Assembly (NCBI GenBank): GCA_002104985.1
Contig: MCGO01000002.1
Location: 372,001 to 436,000 of the forward strand
Length of the DNA stretch: 64,000 bases
Origin: Rhizoclosmatium globosum
Lineage: Eukaryota > Chytridiomycota > Chytridiomycetes > Chytridiales > Chytriomycetaceae
Reading direction: 5' to 3'
Shown: positions 37,351 through 47,803 of the stretch, piece after piece
Numbering within the stretch: the stretch's first letter is position 1
Layout: each line of letters opens with the position of its first letter
Translations under genes and position numbers: made by a program
The notes under the pieces: model-generated
The model's input: the letters and a program-made list of their open reading frames with translations, nothing else
What the model was told of the DNA's origin: nothing
Databases searched by the model: none

Positions 37351-37839
37351 TTATTGAAGCATAAATGCTCTATTTTTCCAGTCAGGAACAGGGAAAACTC
37401 TATTCCTTTCAAGGAAGTCCATTCCCAATACATTCACATTAGCAAAGTGGCTGCTATTGGGAGAAAGGTGGGCTTGAACGACATTTTCGCTGTGGATATT
37501 GACATAGAGTGATTGAGGAACGTGAGAATCCTGACCAATCAATGCCTCCATAGCTTCGTGGCCAAGATATGTGACTGGACTACCTGTATCAATCAAAAAG
37601 ATGATATTCACAGACGGAGCATCCTTGCTCGTACGACGGCGACAGACCAATGAAACCATGAGTCGGTGGTTTTGATACTTGATAATTCCTACTACGGGAA
37701 ATGTCCCTGGAAACGTTGCTGGCCCCAAATAGTCAACCTCCATAGTCTCAGCAATGTTTCTCAGTTCTTTGGAAGTGATGTCCGTCAACAGGAAGTCTTG
37801 GAGTTCAGGTTTGATGTATCGAGTGTCATCGTGTACCAT
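37351..37839 (-). CDS. Stand-alone retropepsin-like aspartic protease domain protein
   Basis: A 162-residue intact open frame from ATG 37839 (MVHDDTRYIKPELQDFL). The catalytic loop is NIIFLIDTGSPVTYLGHEAMEAL, with DTGS. The second retropepsin landmark is NVNVLGMDFLERNRVF (I/V-L-G-x-D-F). The size fits one lobe, so an active enzyme would be a homodimer. No reverse transcriptase, integrase or LTR was found nearby, so it is either a domesticated gag-pol protease or a fungal gene of the DUF/retropepsin type. It is divergent from the MYND gene with 26 bases between ATGs. Its stop faces the P450 stop across about 175 bases. Confidence 0.8.
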   Translation of the reverse strand: MVHDDTRYIKPELQDFLLTDITSKELRNIAETMEVDYLGPATFPGTFPVVGIIKYQNHRLMVSLVCRRRTSKDAPSVNIIFLIDTGSPVTYLGHEAMEALIGQDSHVPQSLYVNIHSENVVQAHLSPNSSHFANVNVLGMDFLERNRVFPVPDWKNRAFMLQ

Positions 37840-37865
37840 ATTTTTTGGATGTTTTCTTGTCTCAA

Positions 37866-38732
37866 ATGTTTGATCCAAACGCACAGTGGAGCCAGGTTGA
37901 GGAAGTCAGCTTCAAGGACGGATCACGGCTCGTGAACCAGAACCGGTCCGATCAAGGCCTCCCGAACATCATAGCGCTGCACGCCAACGTGCGCAAGTTC
38001 TGGCTCGACCACAGCGCCACCATCACGCAGACCTGGGCCGCCATGACGCCACAGACGCGCTACAACTTCATCCGCACATGCGAACCAACGCTTCCCGAGT
38101 CCGCAAAGAACCCTACCGCCCTCATCGACGGCCGCCGCGAAGACGTCCACGGCGCCGCAGTTCTCCTGCCCGAGCTCTGCGTCGACCGCCTCACTTCAAA
38201 CAACCACCTCGCCGCCCTCTACTCCGACGTTGCCGAATCCGCACACTTCAGAGACTACGCTATCAGGTCCCTCGACTTTGTCGCCGCCGGCCTCGAAAAG
38301 AACGTCCTCTTCCCCCGCGAACGACACAACCCCCGGAAATTCTACATCACTTCCTCAGAATCCTTTGGTCAGTGCTATGAGTTCACGCGGAAGCTAACGA
38401 AGGAGGATGTGGAGAAGCAGAAGATGTTTCGGTCGCGGGGGGCTATGGTTTCAAATGATGAGTTTGAGATGATGATGACCCGGACGAGTTATTTGTTGAA
38501 TGCGTTGGCGAATTTTGCGGAGGAGTTTCGGATTACGGTGTTGCAGAAGAAGGAGGGGCAACGGAAAATTATTTCTGCGGCGGTGGGGTGTCAAGCTTGT
38601 GGAGCTGCAAAAAAGAAGGAAGATGGAGGTGCGTTGCAGTCTTGCAGTAGATGCATGATTGCCTTCTATTGCAGTCGGGATTGTCAGGTGAAGGATTGGC
38701 CGAACCACAAGTTGACATGCAAGAAGATCTGA
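37866..38732 (+). CDS. MYND zinc-finger protein
   Basis: A 288-residue single-exon gene from ATG 37866 (MFDPNAQWSQVEE). The C-terminal MYND finger runs from CQACGAAKK through CSRCMIAFYCSRDCQVKDW to HKLTCKK, with all seven Cys and the His. MYND fingers are protein-protein modules. The rest is a helical domain of unknown function; its 5' third is markedly richer in G+C with C-ending codons than its 3' third. The start codon is 26 bases from the divergent protease gene. Confidence 0.88.
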   Translation: MFDPNAQWSQVEEVSFKDGSRLVNQNRSDQGLPNIIALHANVRKFWLDHSATITQTWAAMTPQTRYNFIRTCEPTLPESAKNPTALIDGRREDVHGAAVLLPELCVDRLTSNNHLAALYSDVAESAHFRDYAIRSLDFVAAGLEKNVLFPRERHNPRKFYITSSESFGQCYEFTRKLTKEDVEKQKMFRSRGAMVSNDEFEMMMTRTSYLLNALANFAEEFRITVLQKKEGQRKIISAAVGCQACGAAKKKEDGGALQSCSRCMIAFYCSRDCQVKDWPNHKLTCKKI

Positions 38733-38960
38733 AAAAGTTAAATTCTCTCTCGTTTTTAGCATATATTTATGAATTGAAAGAAATAAAAGGAAATCTATTT
38801 CGACTGCATTAGAGTCTGTTTACAATTAGAAGTCAGGAAAGGATAGGGAAAAAATAATACTTAAGATGAAGGAAGAAAGCGGATAGAAACGTTATAGAAA
38901 CGAAGATGGAAAAGTGTAGAAGTTTGGCGCGGGAAAGCAAGGAGATAAGGAGTCACGTGA

Positions 38961-39590
38961 TCACTCTTCATCTTCCTCAAAGGGTTCTGCAGACTGCCTC
39001 AAGGGAGAGGAAAGAAGGGCGTTCACGGCGGTAGGAGAGTGGGATCGTCCTGTACGGTTCACAAAGACGTGAGAGTGATGAATCTCAGGCACAGTCTTGA
39101 GGCTTGGGGGGTTCGTGAGATGAATGTATTCAGCTCCCTTGAACTCATTGTTGAAGATGCGGATCATCTCGTCTTCAGGCATTTCGCATTCCCCCAGCGT
39201 CCAAATGACCCAGTGTTCAATACCTTCTTCAAGCGCATAGGGGAAGTGATTCCGTTCGAGAGTCCAAAGTTTTGTCGTTGTTTGGATGTGCTCTTCCACA
39301 GGCACAGCATGGATCCTGCCATCATCGGCCTTGTAGAATGGGAATCCGAGAATATCAACCTTGACACAGTCTGCCATGGAGTTGAATTGTTTGGTGTATG
39401 TTTGGATGTAGGCCATATATTGCAGAGTCACAGCTTTTGTGCGTGAGAAGCGATCCAGGCGGCCCTCCTTGACGGCAGCGACTACCTCTGGCCAGGAAAG
39501 GTGGCCGAGGAACGGCTTCATAGGTGGGAGCGTGTTGCTCCGCTGTGGTGTTGGTGGACGAGGCCTGTTGATGTCGATAGAAGGAGACAT
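38961..39590 (-). CDS. DUF3605 family protein, copy 3
   Basis: An intact 209-residue frame from ATG 39590 (MSPSIDINRPRPPTPQRS). It has the same block order as the pair at 34.3-35.4 kb: LSWPEVVAAVKEGRLDRFSR, DCVKVDILGFPFYKADDGR, NHFPYALEEGIEHWVIWT, TNPPSLKTVPEIHHSHVFV; then an acidic tail. The Pro-rich N-terminus is its own. The three copies differ at many positions, so the duplications are not recent. Confidence 0.88.
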   Translation of the reverse strand: MSPSIDINRPRPPTPQRSNTLPPMKPFLGHLSWPEVVAAVKEGRLDRFSRTKAVTLQYMAYIQTYTKQFNSMADCVKVDILGFPFYKADDGRIHAVPVEEHIQTTTKLWTLERNHFPYALEEGIEHWVIWTLGECEMPEDEMIRIFNNEFKGAEYIHLTNPPSLKTVPEIHHSHVFVNRTGRSHSPTAVNALLSSPLRQSAEPFEEDEE

Positions 39591-39933
39591 TGGGTGTTGG
39601 AGATTGTTTTCTGGCTGTTCCTTTTCCCTGTTTCACCACGTGCGGCTAAGGAGCACTTTAGCCACCATCCTTCTGTGGCATGGCAGAACAGTGAATGTGT
39701 TGACGTAATAAATTACAGTAAGAGGTTCAACCTTGTCCTTCTTGGCGAGTCTGGTTGGAAGCCATCGGAGTTTGAACTTTGGATGTCTATGTTGGCCAAG
39801 ACTACCGCTCCTCTACATAATCAAGATCATGTATTAGAAGCAACTAGTCAAATTCCATATTATGTAATGATGAGGGAGCGCGTCTTTCTTTGTTCTCGTT
39901 TTTCTCCCACCAACTACTACCACCACCAAACAC
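39591..39933. other. Intergenic region between DUF3605 copy 3 and the KGD4-like gene
   Basis: 343 bases, divergent genes on both sides. No extra gene or repeat was recognised. A CCACCAACTACTACCACCACC tract near 39906-39926 lies in the likely 5' UTR of the following gene. Confidence 0.5.
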
Positions 39934-40809
39934 ATGTCACTGTTCACGAAGCTCTTTGGCGGCCCGTCCCTTCCAAATGGCGGCGTAGTCATGGCCGAAG
40001 CAGCCGCCGCCGCCACCGCCACCGCCGCGGCAACGAGCGGCCACCGAGTTCCTGCGATCCGATTCGTGGGCCGCCGCACCGCCGAAGTCTGGCGCGAGGC
40101 CGCCCACCACGCGCCACCACCTCACTTTGCCCAAAGTGCTGCAACGGCCCACGTGCCAAAGTCGGACAACTTCTTCAACGCTCCGCCATTCCCTCCACGT
40201 GCTCAACCTGCTCAACCTGCTCAACCTTCTAGTCCTTCCTCCTCCTACTCACCTGCTGCTCCTCAAACTGTGGCCCCTCCTACCCGCCCCGTCGCCCACG
40301 TTGCTCCAACTGTTCGTCCAATCACCGCTACCGGCCCTGCGGCCCCTTCCACAGTCCTTCTCTATCCCTCCGTCGACAACATTCCTCGTTCATTCAGAGC
40401 AAAAGGATTGTCACAGCGTGAAATCGATATGATTGATGTACGTTGATCATTTATGTGATGGGCGACTCCATTTCGGAAATAGTCGGGTTGATGGTTGGAT
40501 CGAACGCGCGAGAATGTGTGTCTAGGACTATCAAAACTGGATTAATATTGTCTGCGATGAATTGTAGCGATTGAGAGACGGATATGAGGATATGGAGACA
40601 TGCCCCTGACAGATAGATAACGTGAATCAATTTTCGCTGAAGGCTTGTTCAACTGCTCTAACGTGTACTATATTCATTCAAATGACACTACCGACTCTCG
40701 TTCCTTACCTTTTATGTGAATGTTTTACTAACGTAATTAACAAATTAGTTGGGAGGTATCTTTGATGTGCCAAAGCCTGCCAAAAAGGACGCTCCAAAGA
40801 AAAAGTAGT
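39934..40809 (+). CDS. Putative KGD4/YMR31 (MRPS36) family mitochondrial protein
   Basis: Two exons, 39934-40437 and 40749-40809, with a long 311-base intron. The protein is about 188 residues. Residues near 38 read VPAIRFVGRR, resembling the IKFxGxR start of KGD4 proteins, which recruit E3 to the 2-oxoglutarate dehydrogenase complex. The end, YPSVDNIPRSFRAKGLSQREIDMID then LGGIFDVPKPAKK, resembles the LPxRFRxxPLSEEEMEAIxxGG tail. A long Ala/Pro/Ser-rich linker lies between, with unusual Ala and Pro repeats. The first 30 residues could be a presequence. The assignment rests on the two end motifs only. Confidence 0.55.
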
Positions 40810-40946
40810 GAAACTCTTTATCACATAAATTGCAATAAAACTCCAGATACAGTCAACGCTTTTTGATTTGACAGTGGGTGCTCTAGTTAAAAAAAAGTGA
40901 GAGGATTGAAACCATATTATACCAAATGAAATGAAATAACAAATCT

Positions 40947-41927
40947 ATGTTGAACGATATAATTTTTGAAGGTGGGGTGGCGCGTAGCATCCGCAATCAA
41001 GATTTTCTATTTCCTTTGTCACTTTCCTCTCTGGCTTTCCTCACTCAAAACTATCTCGCAATCGATGCAGTTACGAATGCATTTATCAAGAAGAACTTGT
41101 TCGTGCCAGTCCCCAACAAGATCAAGGCGATCATTCTCCCTCTCGCGGCTGTGGGAATCGCAGTAGCCTTCTACTTTAGTTTGGCCACTTCTTGCAATTA
41201 TGAGTCGCAAGGATAATTCGTTTTGTGATCCTACTGTTCGCTTCCAAACAGCGTTGTCACTGGTCAAGCCACGTTCCCCAATGGAACCATCACTGCCACA
41301 ACGACAGCTGTTGGTCCAACCGACGGGTTCATCCAAAAACTCACGACGGCTGTGGAATCTTTCATTCGATCCCAACAAGTCACGCTTGAAGTCGCATACG
41401 TCTGCCACAATTGCATCGCTAATCCAGTGCCATAAACGTTGGCGTGGGGCTCAAGATCTTTACACAGGTTTCTAACTTGACAAAGGACATTTTCATGATT
41501 CTTGTTAGTGTGCTTGCCATGAAGATTAATAACAATTATGCAAAGTTGATTGAGGAGAAGGAGGAGGAAAAGGGAAAGGTTTTTTTTAGTTAAAAAAAGT
41601 ATTCATAACGTTTGATTAAGTCTTGAGACGTTATTCTGTAGCATAAATAGCTAAACTTGCAGTGGAGGACCAAGATTTCCAATGCTCAATGTGTTTGCAA
41701 TGCCATCACTAACGTGGTGAAGGTATTAAGTTCACTGTGTTTCTGTATGTCAATGGCGTATATAGGGGATCAATAACACAAAAGTGTCGAAATTGGTGAT
41801 GCCTGCCAAGGCTACCCGCTTGTTCACCACCTCCAGTGCAAGTTCAATCTTTTTGACCTCGTCATCCTTTGGCAACGGCACTCCCCTCACTTTTTTTTGT
41901 CATACGTACCAATCTAGATACGATTGA
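40947..41927 (+). CDS. Predicted membrane protein, unknown function, frame-broken
   Basis: ATG 40947 (MLNDIIFEGGVARS) leads to FVPVPNKIKAIILPLAAVGIAVAFYFSLA, a single membrane helix. A predicted extracytosolic part follows with Cys pairs (AYVCHNC) and Asn-x-Thr sites. After frame corrections near 41205 and 41440 comes SNLTKDIFMILVSVLAMKIN, a second hydrophobic segment, with an acidic EEKEEEKGK at a donor near 41579. Two further exons (near 41663-41721 and 41767-41927) give NAQCVCNAITNVVK and a Ser/Thr-rich end. No family was recognised. The 3' end overlaps the convergent gene at 41900. Confidence 0.5.
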
Positions 41928-42316
41928 TTCGTGGACAAATCCTGTCGTTTTAATCCCAATGACCACGTAATTTTTGGGAAGCATGATGGCCACGCCCGCA
42001 CAATTCCGTGGTATTTTAGCCTTAGACCCGAACCAAAGCCACTGCTCCTTTCGCAGCCTTGGTCGATAGAGCGTAATAGCTCCAGTTCGTGTGATAAATT
42101 TACAACTCGAAACACGCCAGCATCGATACGAGATTGTGGGTTCACCGTTTTGCTGCTCTTATTGGCCTTGAATTTGGCGACGTCGCGAAGAAAGTGAGCG
42201 GCTGCGTCGTCAAATTTAAGTTGGCTCTTGGACGAACTTGAACCGGTCGTTGACAAACGAGCCGAAGATTCTGCAACTGGTGAGTCGAAAAACGGGGCAA
42301 CAGGTATTGTAGCCAT
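41900..42316 (-). CDS. Hypothetical protein, 138 residues
   Basis: A single open frame from ATG 42316 (MATIPVAPFFDSPVA). It is Ser-rich at the N-terminus, then FDDAAAHFLRDVAKFKANK and NLSHELELLRSIDQ, two amphipathic helices. No family was recognised. Its last 28 bases overlap the 3' end of the convergent membrane-protein gene. It may be real, because the ATG context and helix pattern look coding, but the C-terminal third could be chance read-through. Confidence 0.4.
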   Translation of the reverse strand: MATIPVAPFFDSPVAESSARLSTTGSSSSKSQLKFDDAAAHFLRDVAKFKANKSSKTVNPQSRIDAGVFRVVNLSHELELLRSIDQGCERSSGFGSGLRLKYHGIVRAWPSCFPKITWSLGLKRQDLSTNQSYLDWYV

Positions 42317-42905
42317 ACGCGATCTAAGAAGTTTGGGTTAACTTCGTCAAAAACATTGAACAGAGTATGGCTTAGTCTATTGGCGAAGGACCAAACAGCA
42401 GCAACTCGCGCTTCGTAATTCAGAACACTCAGGTTTCAGTTCACACATCCCGTCATTGCAAACTTAACGCCACTGGTTTGCAGATAGACTGCATATAAAC
42501 AATTGATTCCCACCCGTACAATAAGCTTGAGGGCCATGGCACCTAACCCTTTTCTCTGGAACACTTTGGATTTTGATATTTTGATATGAATTTGTGGGTG
42601 TGGGACCTTCTTTTGGATGTTTCTATTTCAGGGAGCACTCAATTCAACGGTTTATGTACGTATGTCACGACTGTTTGGTGAGTGCAATAAACGGTACGTA
42701 GGTCTCGTAATCTTTTCCGTAAGTTTCCAACTTCATAAGAATTAAGTTGCGAACCTTTCGATTATCCCAATCTCCCGATTAGAACGTAATTGCTCATAAC
42801 TGTACACTTTATTACAGACGGCTATTTTGTTTAATACTGAAGACACACGTACTACCTCTGGATATCACTACAATCTTTATTACGCCAAAAATAAATGAAA
42901 TTGTT
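42317..42905. other. Intergenic region, nothing recognised
   Basis: 589 AT-rich bases between two minus-strand genes. No open frame with family resemblance, no RNA gene and no repeat was seen. Confidence 0.5.
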
Positions 42906-44431
42906 TTAAATGTTCAGAAGAGCCCATTCCGCCAATAAAGCATCTACTTCAGGAATATCATCTTGCTGAGTTCCTTGTCCCACAGCCAAAATCATCCTGT
43001 CCAACTCCCTTTCAACCTCTACCCCTTCCATCGGGGTTGGCCCTGCTTCAACTAAAAGTTCCGTATTGTTTTTTCTGGTAGGTATGGCGGTTTTGGGAGT
43101 TGCTTTGAACACCGAAGTCTGTATGTGAGTGGAATCAGAAACGTACAATCTTTCAAAGTTACCTTTTCCAGGAGTCTGCTCTCTTTTCGTGTATACAGGT
43201 TATAGAAATAGCTTTGAGAATTAATTTGAAGAAGTGCAGTCTTGTTATTGCTGTTAGACTTGCAGTATGAAAGTGTGTTAAGCACTCTTTGTGATGGATT
43301 TTGCAAAGTGGTAACAGTGGTCAAGTTGACTAAACTGAAAATACTCTGCTGACAGTGCTTCAATGACTGGGCTTGAATTTGATCAGATAAATTTGGGTGT
43401 GAAGATTTTGAGTTTGGAGTCTCTGTTTGTATGATTTGTTCTTGTTCTGCTTTGTTGAACCCCTGTCTATCTCCATTATTTAAAAGCATCATTTCCAGAC
43501 TGTTGCTTGTTTGAGTGGCTTGTGCGACTTTAACAGACATGCTTTTAATCACAACAGGAGCGACACTTGTTATAACAGTCAATGTTTCAACAGCAATAAT
43601 CGGGATAGCAGTCGAGTTTTCCTCAATAATGGGTCCAATTCTTTGTTTCACTTCGGGTTCACTCTGTTTTCCAACTAAGATTACAGGTTTATTTATTACT
43701 AAGAACGCAAAGACCCGACCCCACTCACCTTCTGGACTCGCGTCAAATGCCACTAGAATGGTCGGAACACTTGTTACATTGTTTTCGTCGACTTTCGAAA
43801 GCACTTCAACAAATGCTTCACCACTATGGTCAACCACAACAGCTACTTCGACTTCGTCAATCAATGAAAGTTCGGGGCGTATTTTGTCCGGCGACTCCTG
43901 CAAACTTTTTTAGTAAGAAGAAGTTGTGCTGAAGCCTTACAATATGAGATACAGCAACAGTGGTTTGTTCCAAATAGAAGTAGTCGCCTGCAAGCTCTGC
44001 AGCAAGTCTAAAAGAAACCCGAAGCTTTGACTTTCCAATATTCTCAAGGAACTGTGATTTGGGTAAGTAAACAATTATACGTGTGTCGTGTGGAAATCTC
44101 TCGGTTTGATCCATCCATTGCAATACATTTGCGCTCTCTTCCTTTCTTGGAATCTGCAATCCTTCATCTCATATCGAAAGCGTTATTTGTTGCACAGTTT
44201 CCTGAAATATCATGGCTCTTCTGTTACTTTTCTCAACCACTCCTCGAAAGAGAGTCTCTCGCATCCTTGTCTGTTATGTTCCAAGGTCTTCTATCTGAAA
44301 ACAATATCCTTCCTCTTCCAACGCGACTGATACTGCTCAAGAGCTCAATCCCGAGCTTCTTTGACTGTATTTTTGCTATATTCGTTGCAGTACTCGCTCG
44401 CTCTGGTCGGCTGTGAACTCACACTGTCCAT
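42906..44431 (-). CDS. Unrecognised protein, 5' end unresolved
   Basis: The supported exons run from about 44159 to 43946 (ENIGKSKLRVSFRLAAELAGDYFYLE), then 43900 downwards (ESPDKIRPELSLIDEVEVAVVV to VPTILVAFDASPE), a long Gln/Ser/Thr-rich middle, and a last exon ending VDALLAEWALLNI at 42906. Introns are seen near 43945-43900 and 43167-43113. The first half looks like beta-sandwich text, the end like an acidic Leu/Trp motif (EVDALLAEWALL) of the kind used for docking. Upstream of 44160 several frames carry coding-like text (RLSFEEWLRKVTEE), but no single reading is open. A checkpoint-clamp resemblance was considered and not supported. Confidence 0.4.
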
Positions 44432-45258
44432 GATGAGATTTTCGTGACTTTTCTCCTCTCCCTCCTTTCGCCATCGCACAAAGACAGTAAAAAAGAATTT
44501 TGAAGAGGAAACCCATAGACAATGAAGTGGCCGTGTGATGGAGGGAGGATGAAGGAGGACAACAATACAAAGACGGACGCGAAAGGATGGAAGGGAATTG
44601 GAGAAACGAAGGAATATACGGGTATAAATGCTTAGGCCGTGATAGTAAATTTACATTTGTTGATGCGTTTTTTTTTTCCATGTGCAGTGGAAGTACAGAT
44701 TGTTTTCAGGGGGTTCTTAATCCAACATCTTGTTTATTCAGAAGCGACAAAGTAGAGTGGCCACACTGTTAGTATGCAAATAAGATGCTTGGTCTGTCGA
44801 ATCCGCGTCGCTTGTTGTCTGAGAATTTTCCTATGGTGCGACTTATGTCCCCAAAGCGGATCCAGGCAGTCACGAGTAGCACCTATATTATTATAATATT
44901 AAATTAGTCCAAATTTGAGGGTGATCTGTGCAAATGGAGCAAACCGGACAGACGCGCGTGTGTTGGTTGAAAAATGAGGGGCAGCAATTACAAGGATATG
45001 TCTGCCAAGAATCTCCAGCTGGCACTCAAACTAGATTTATAGTGGTAAAATGACGCGTCAGCTTTCCTCGGGGTGAGAGTTAATGGGCAGCCAGCCATAT
45101 GGAATTGAGTGGGGGTGATTGTCAAGAAAGAAAAATGAGAAGGCCCATAATTCGATATGTTTCTCCCAAGAAAGTCTATCAAATCTTTTTATTACACTTT
45201 CGATACGTTCACTATAGCAAAAATCAGCAGAAATAAAAACACCTCAACGCATACATCA
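44432..45258. other. Intergenic region with no recognised gene
   Basis: About 830 bases. The left 200 may contain the first exon of the preceding minus-strand gene (MAKGGRGEKSRK near 44475). The rest has no convincing frame, no RNA gene and no repeat shared with the array. Confidence 0.45.
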
Positions 45259-47753
45259 TCAATCAATAACTAAAGGATCATCCACATCCCCAGTTCCTCC
45301 AAAAATGCAGTATTCGCCAAATACACCTTTGTTTTTCCCAATTGGTTTTTTGGTTGGCTTTGTCGTTGAATCTTCAAATCCCAACCAGGAATCGAATTCA
45401 TCATGAGCAGGCGCTGCCATCGGCGCTGCTGGTTCTTTTGGTGGCAGTGGTGACGGTCCTTTTTTCTTTGATGATGGCGGTAAGTCAAAATCTGTGTAAT
45501 GCTTCTTCCTTTCAGGCGTTGGAACAGCTTGGTTTGGTTTGATAGCAGGAGGGAGTGATTTAGCTTTCTGATTTTGTTTGTTGGGAATGTTGGAAGGATT
45601 CGGTTTGCTTTGCTGCGCAAGTGGTTGAACGAGATGTTCTGAAGTCGAAGATGTAGAGATACGCCGGGATGATGCATGCTTTTGGGACAATTTGCTAGAT
45701 GCTGAAGGTGCACTCCTTTCTTGCTTTGGAGGAAGTGGGATATGTCCTCCAGTGACCCAGTAATCCAGAGGTGTTTGTTGTTGATTCATACAGTCTTGCG
45801 AAGAGACTTTTTCGCGTTCATAGACAGGGCTCTTTGTGTTTCCAGCCTTCGGTATTGACGTAGAACTTTTTGGCTTGAGGGGAGGAGCATCAAGCGTTGC
45901 TCCAAAAACAGCAGACTTAAAAGGTTCGCGTGTTACAACTTGTGGTCTCTGAGATGGAATTGGGCGAGAGAGTGGAGGTGTTGTCTCTTCCGAATTTAAA
46001 TCCACATCTGATACTTCAGCCTCCTCAGCTATGACATCAGCAACGTCAACTTCATGAATAATTTCTGATTGAAACCGCTTTGGTGGCTGATTTTTGGGTG
46101 CAAGTTGAGGCTGGTGTATCGGTCTGGGTAACCGCGAATAATGATGATGAACAACTGGTACTGTTTTTGGACCAGGTTGCGAACTTGATTCTGCTACCAC
46201 TTTGGGAGGGTATGTCGTACTTTCGTTGGATTTTTCTCCAGATTTGCGTTGATGAGGTGCCAATTGAGACTCATCAGCCAAACGCTGATCGCCACTGTCA
46301 TTTCGACGACGTTTCGAAGATGGTTGAGGTTTCTCAGATGCATCATCCTCCTTCTCTTCAAATTTCCGTTTCCCTCCAAACGAGTGAGAATATGGAGCCG
46401 GTGTTCTCTCCATCAGACATGGATCAGTTTCCACGGACTCTGTTGTTGCAACTTCTTCCTCTTCTTCCAATCCAGGAAGAACTTTGACCTTCAAGACCAA
46501 ATTTCCTCGACCTCCGTTCTTTTTCACCCACCCTTCTCCAGTCACCACATAATCATCGCCATCCTGTAATACTCTGCCTGCCGTGTCACAATCCAACAAT
46601 CGACCATCCACTCCGACAAACGTCACGTCCTTACATCCCATTTTCGCCTGTCGCTTCGTGATGGTTAATTCACCACGAAGATCATCCGACCATTCTACAG
46701 ACGCCGAAGATGAATTCGAAGCAGTCGGTTTCGGGATGCGTGTGAGTGTTGGATGCGGATGCAGTTTGAGAATCACTTTGAGATCTTTATATACGCGTGT
46801 AGCGGGTGCTTTTGCTGAAGATTGTTTCTTTGGTTTCGCGAAAAAGTCGGAGGTGGATGGTGGTGATGACGATTTCGGGACGGTTGAGGATGAAGGGGGA
46901 ATTTCGTCGCCTGCTCCAGGGATTGTTATTATGCTTCCATCGTGGTGTTTGAGTGCATGAATAGCAAGTACGATTTTCTCCTTTGATTCGATTGGAATAT
47001 ATTCGGGATTGTGGAGTTTGTTGGATGGTGTGTTTGTGACTGACGGTTTTGCATAAACCGTCCTTGTCACAAGGATACTTTTCGGGGTAGAAGCGAATAG
47101 ATTCTCGAGAGTGATTGTAACTGGAATAGGGGGAGTTGCATCATTTGTTGTCTGATTGTCCTTTGAAGTAGTCCAGAAGGAAGAGTCTGGAGTAGATGCT
47201 TTGAATGAGGGCGTAAAGGAGGGAGGTTTCCCTTGTTGCTGGAAGAAGCGCTGTTGGTTTGAATGATTCTGATGCTGTTGCTGTTGCTGTGGATGAGTGT
47301 GAGTACTTGGTCGTGTTTGACATGGTTGTGACTGTTTTGGGGCAGTCTTTTGCCGTTGAGACTTTGGCTGCGCATCCGCAAACACGAACGGCCGTTTCTC
47401 GAATCCAAACGCAGAGTTCTTTCAATAGCATCAGACTTTTGCGGATTCATTGAAACCGGTGACTCACCGAGGCAGTCGGCGGATTCTTAGCGTCCCACTT
47501 CCGCCGTCGCTCCGAATCAGAGAGAAGTCCGTGCGCAACTGAAATCTCTTTGAACATTCGGTCGGCGTGCGCTTTGTGTTCGGGCGGGTTTCGGTCCGGG
47601 TGGTACTTGAGCGCCTTGCATTCCGAAGTTAATACTCTCTCCCTTCTCCCTTCTCTCTTCCAATGCACTTACAAGGGCCCGGTATGCTTTCTTTATCTCT
47701 TGCTCAGTGGCATCGCGTTCTATACCCAAAGTTTTGTATGGGTCGTCTGCCAT
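45259..47753 (-). CDS. J-domain (DnaJ-like) protein with long low-complexity C-terminal region
   Basis: HSP70 co-chaperone. Exons are 47753-47673, 47614-47468 and 47418-45259, all in frame, about 795 residues. The J domain is at the extreme N-terminus: [31 protein letters not shown], with the HPD that stimulates HSP70 ATPase, then SVAHGLLSDSERRRKWD. A Gln/His-rich segment follows, then a folded-looking block of about 200 residues (VTITLENLFAS, ELTITKRQAKMGCKDVTFVG, GEGWVKKNGGRGNLVLKVKVLPG) resembling the class B DnaJ C-terminal beta domain. The last 400 residues are Ser/Pro/Lys-rich and probably disordered, ending with an acidic tail. It has no zinc-finger or Gly/Phe region. Confidence 0.88.
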
Positions 47754-47803
47754 TTGGACACTTTTTGACTTTTCCAACAAACAAACATCTCTTTAATAAG
47801 ATA

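Noticed and set aside
39501..40232. 243-codon plus-strand open frame
   Set aside because: Shares only DNA with the KGD4-like exon in another frame and with the DUF3605 gene antisense; no family text.
42906..44431. Possible RAD9-type checkpoint clamp subunit
   Set aside because: General beta-rich look only; no clamp motif or order of conserved blocks could be matched.
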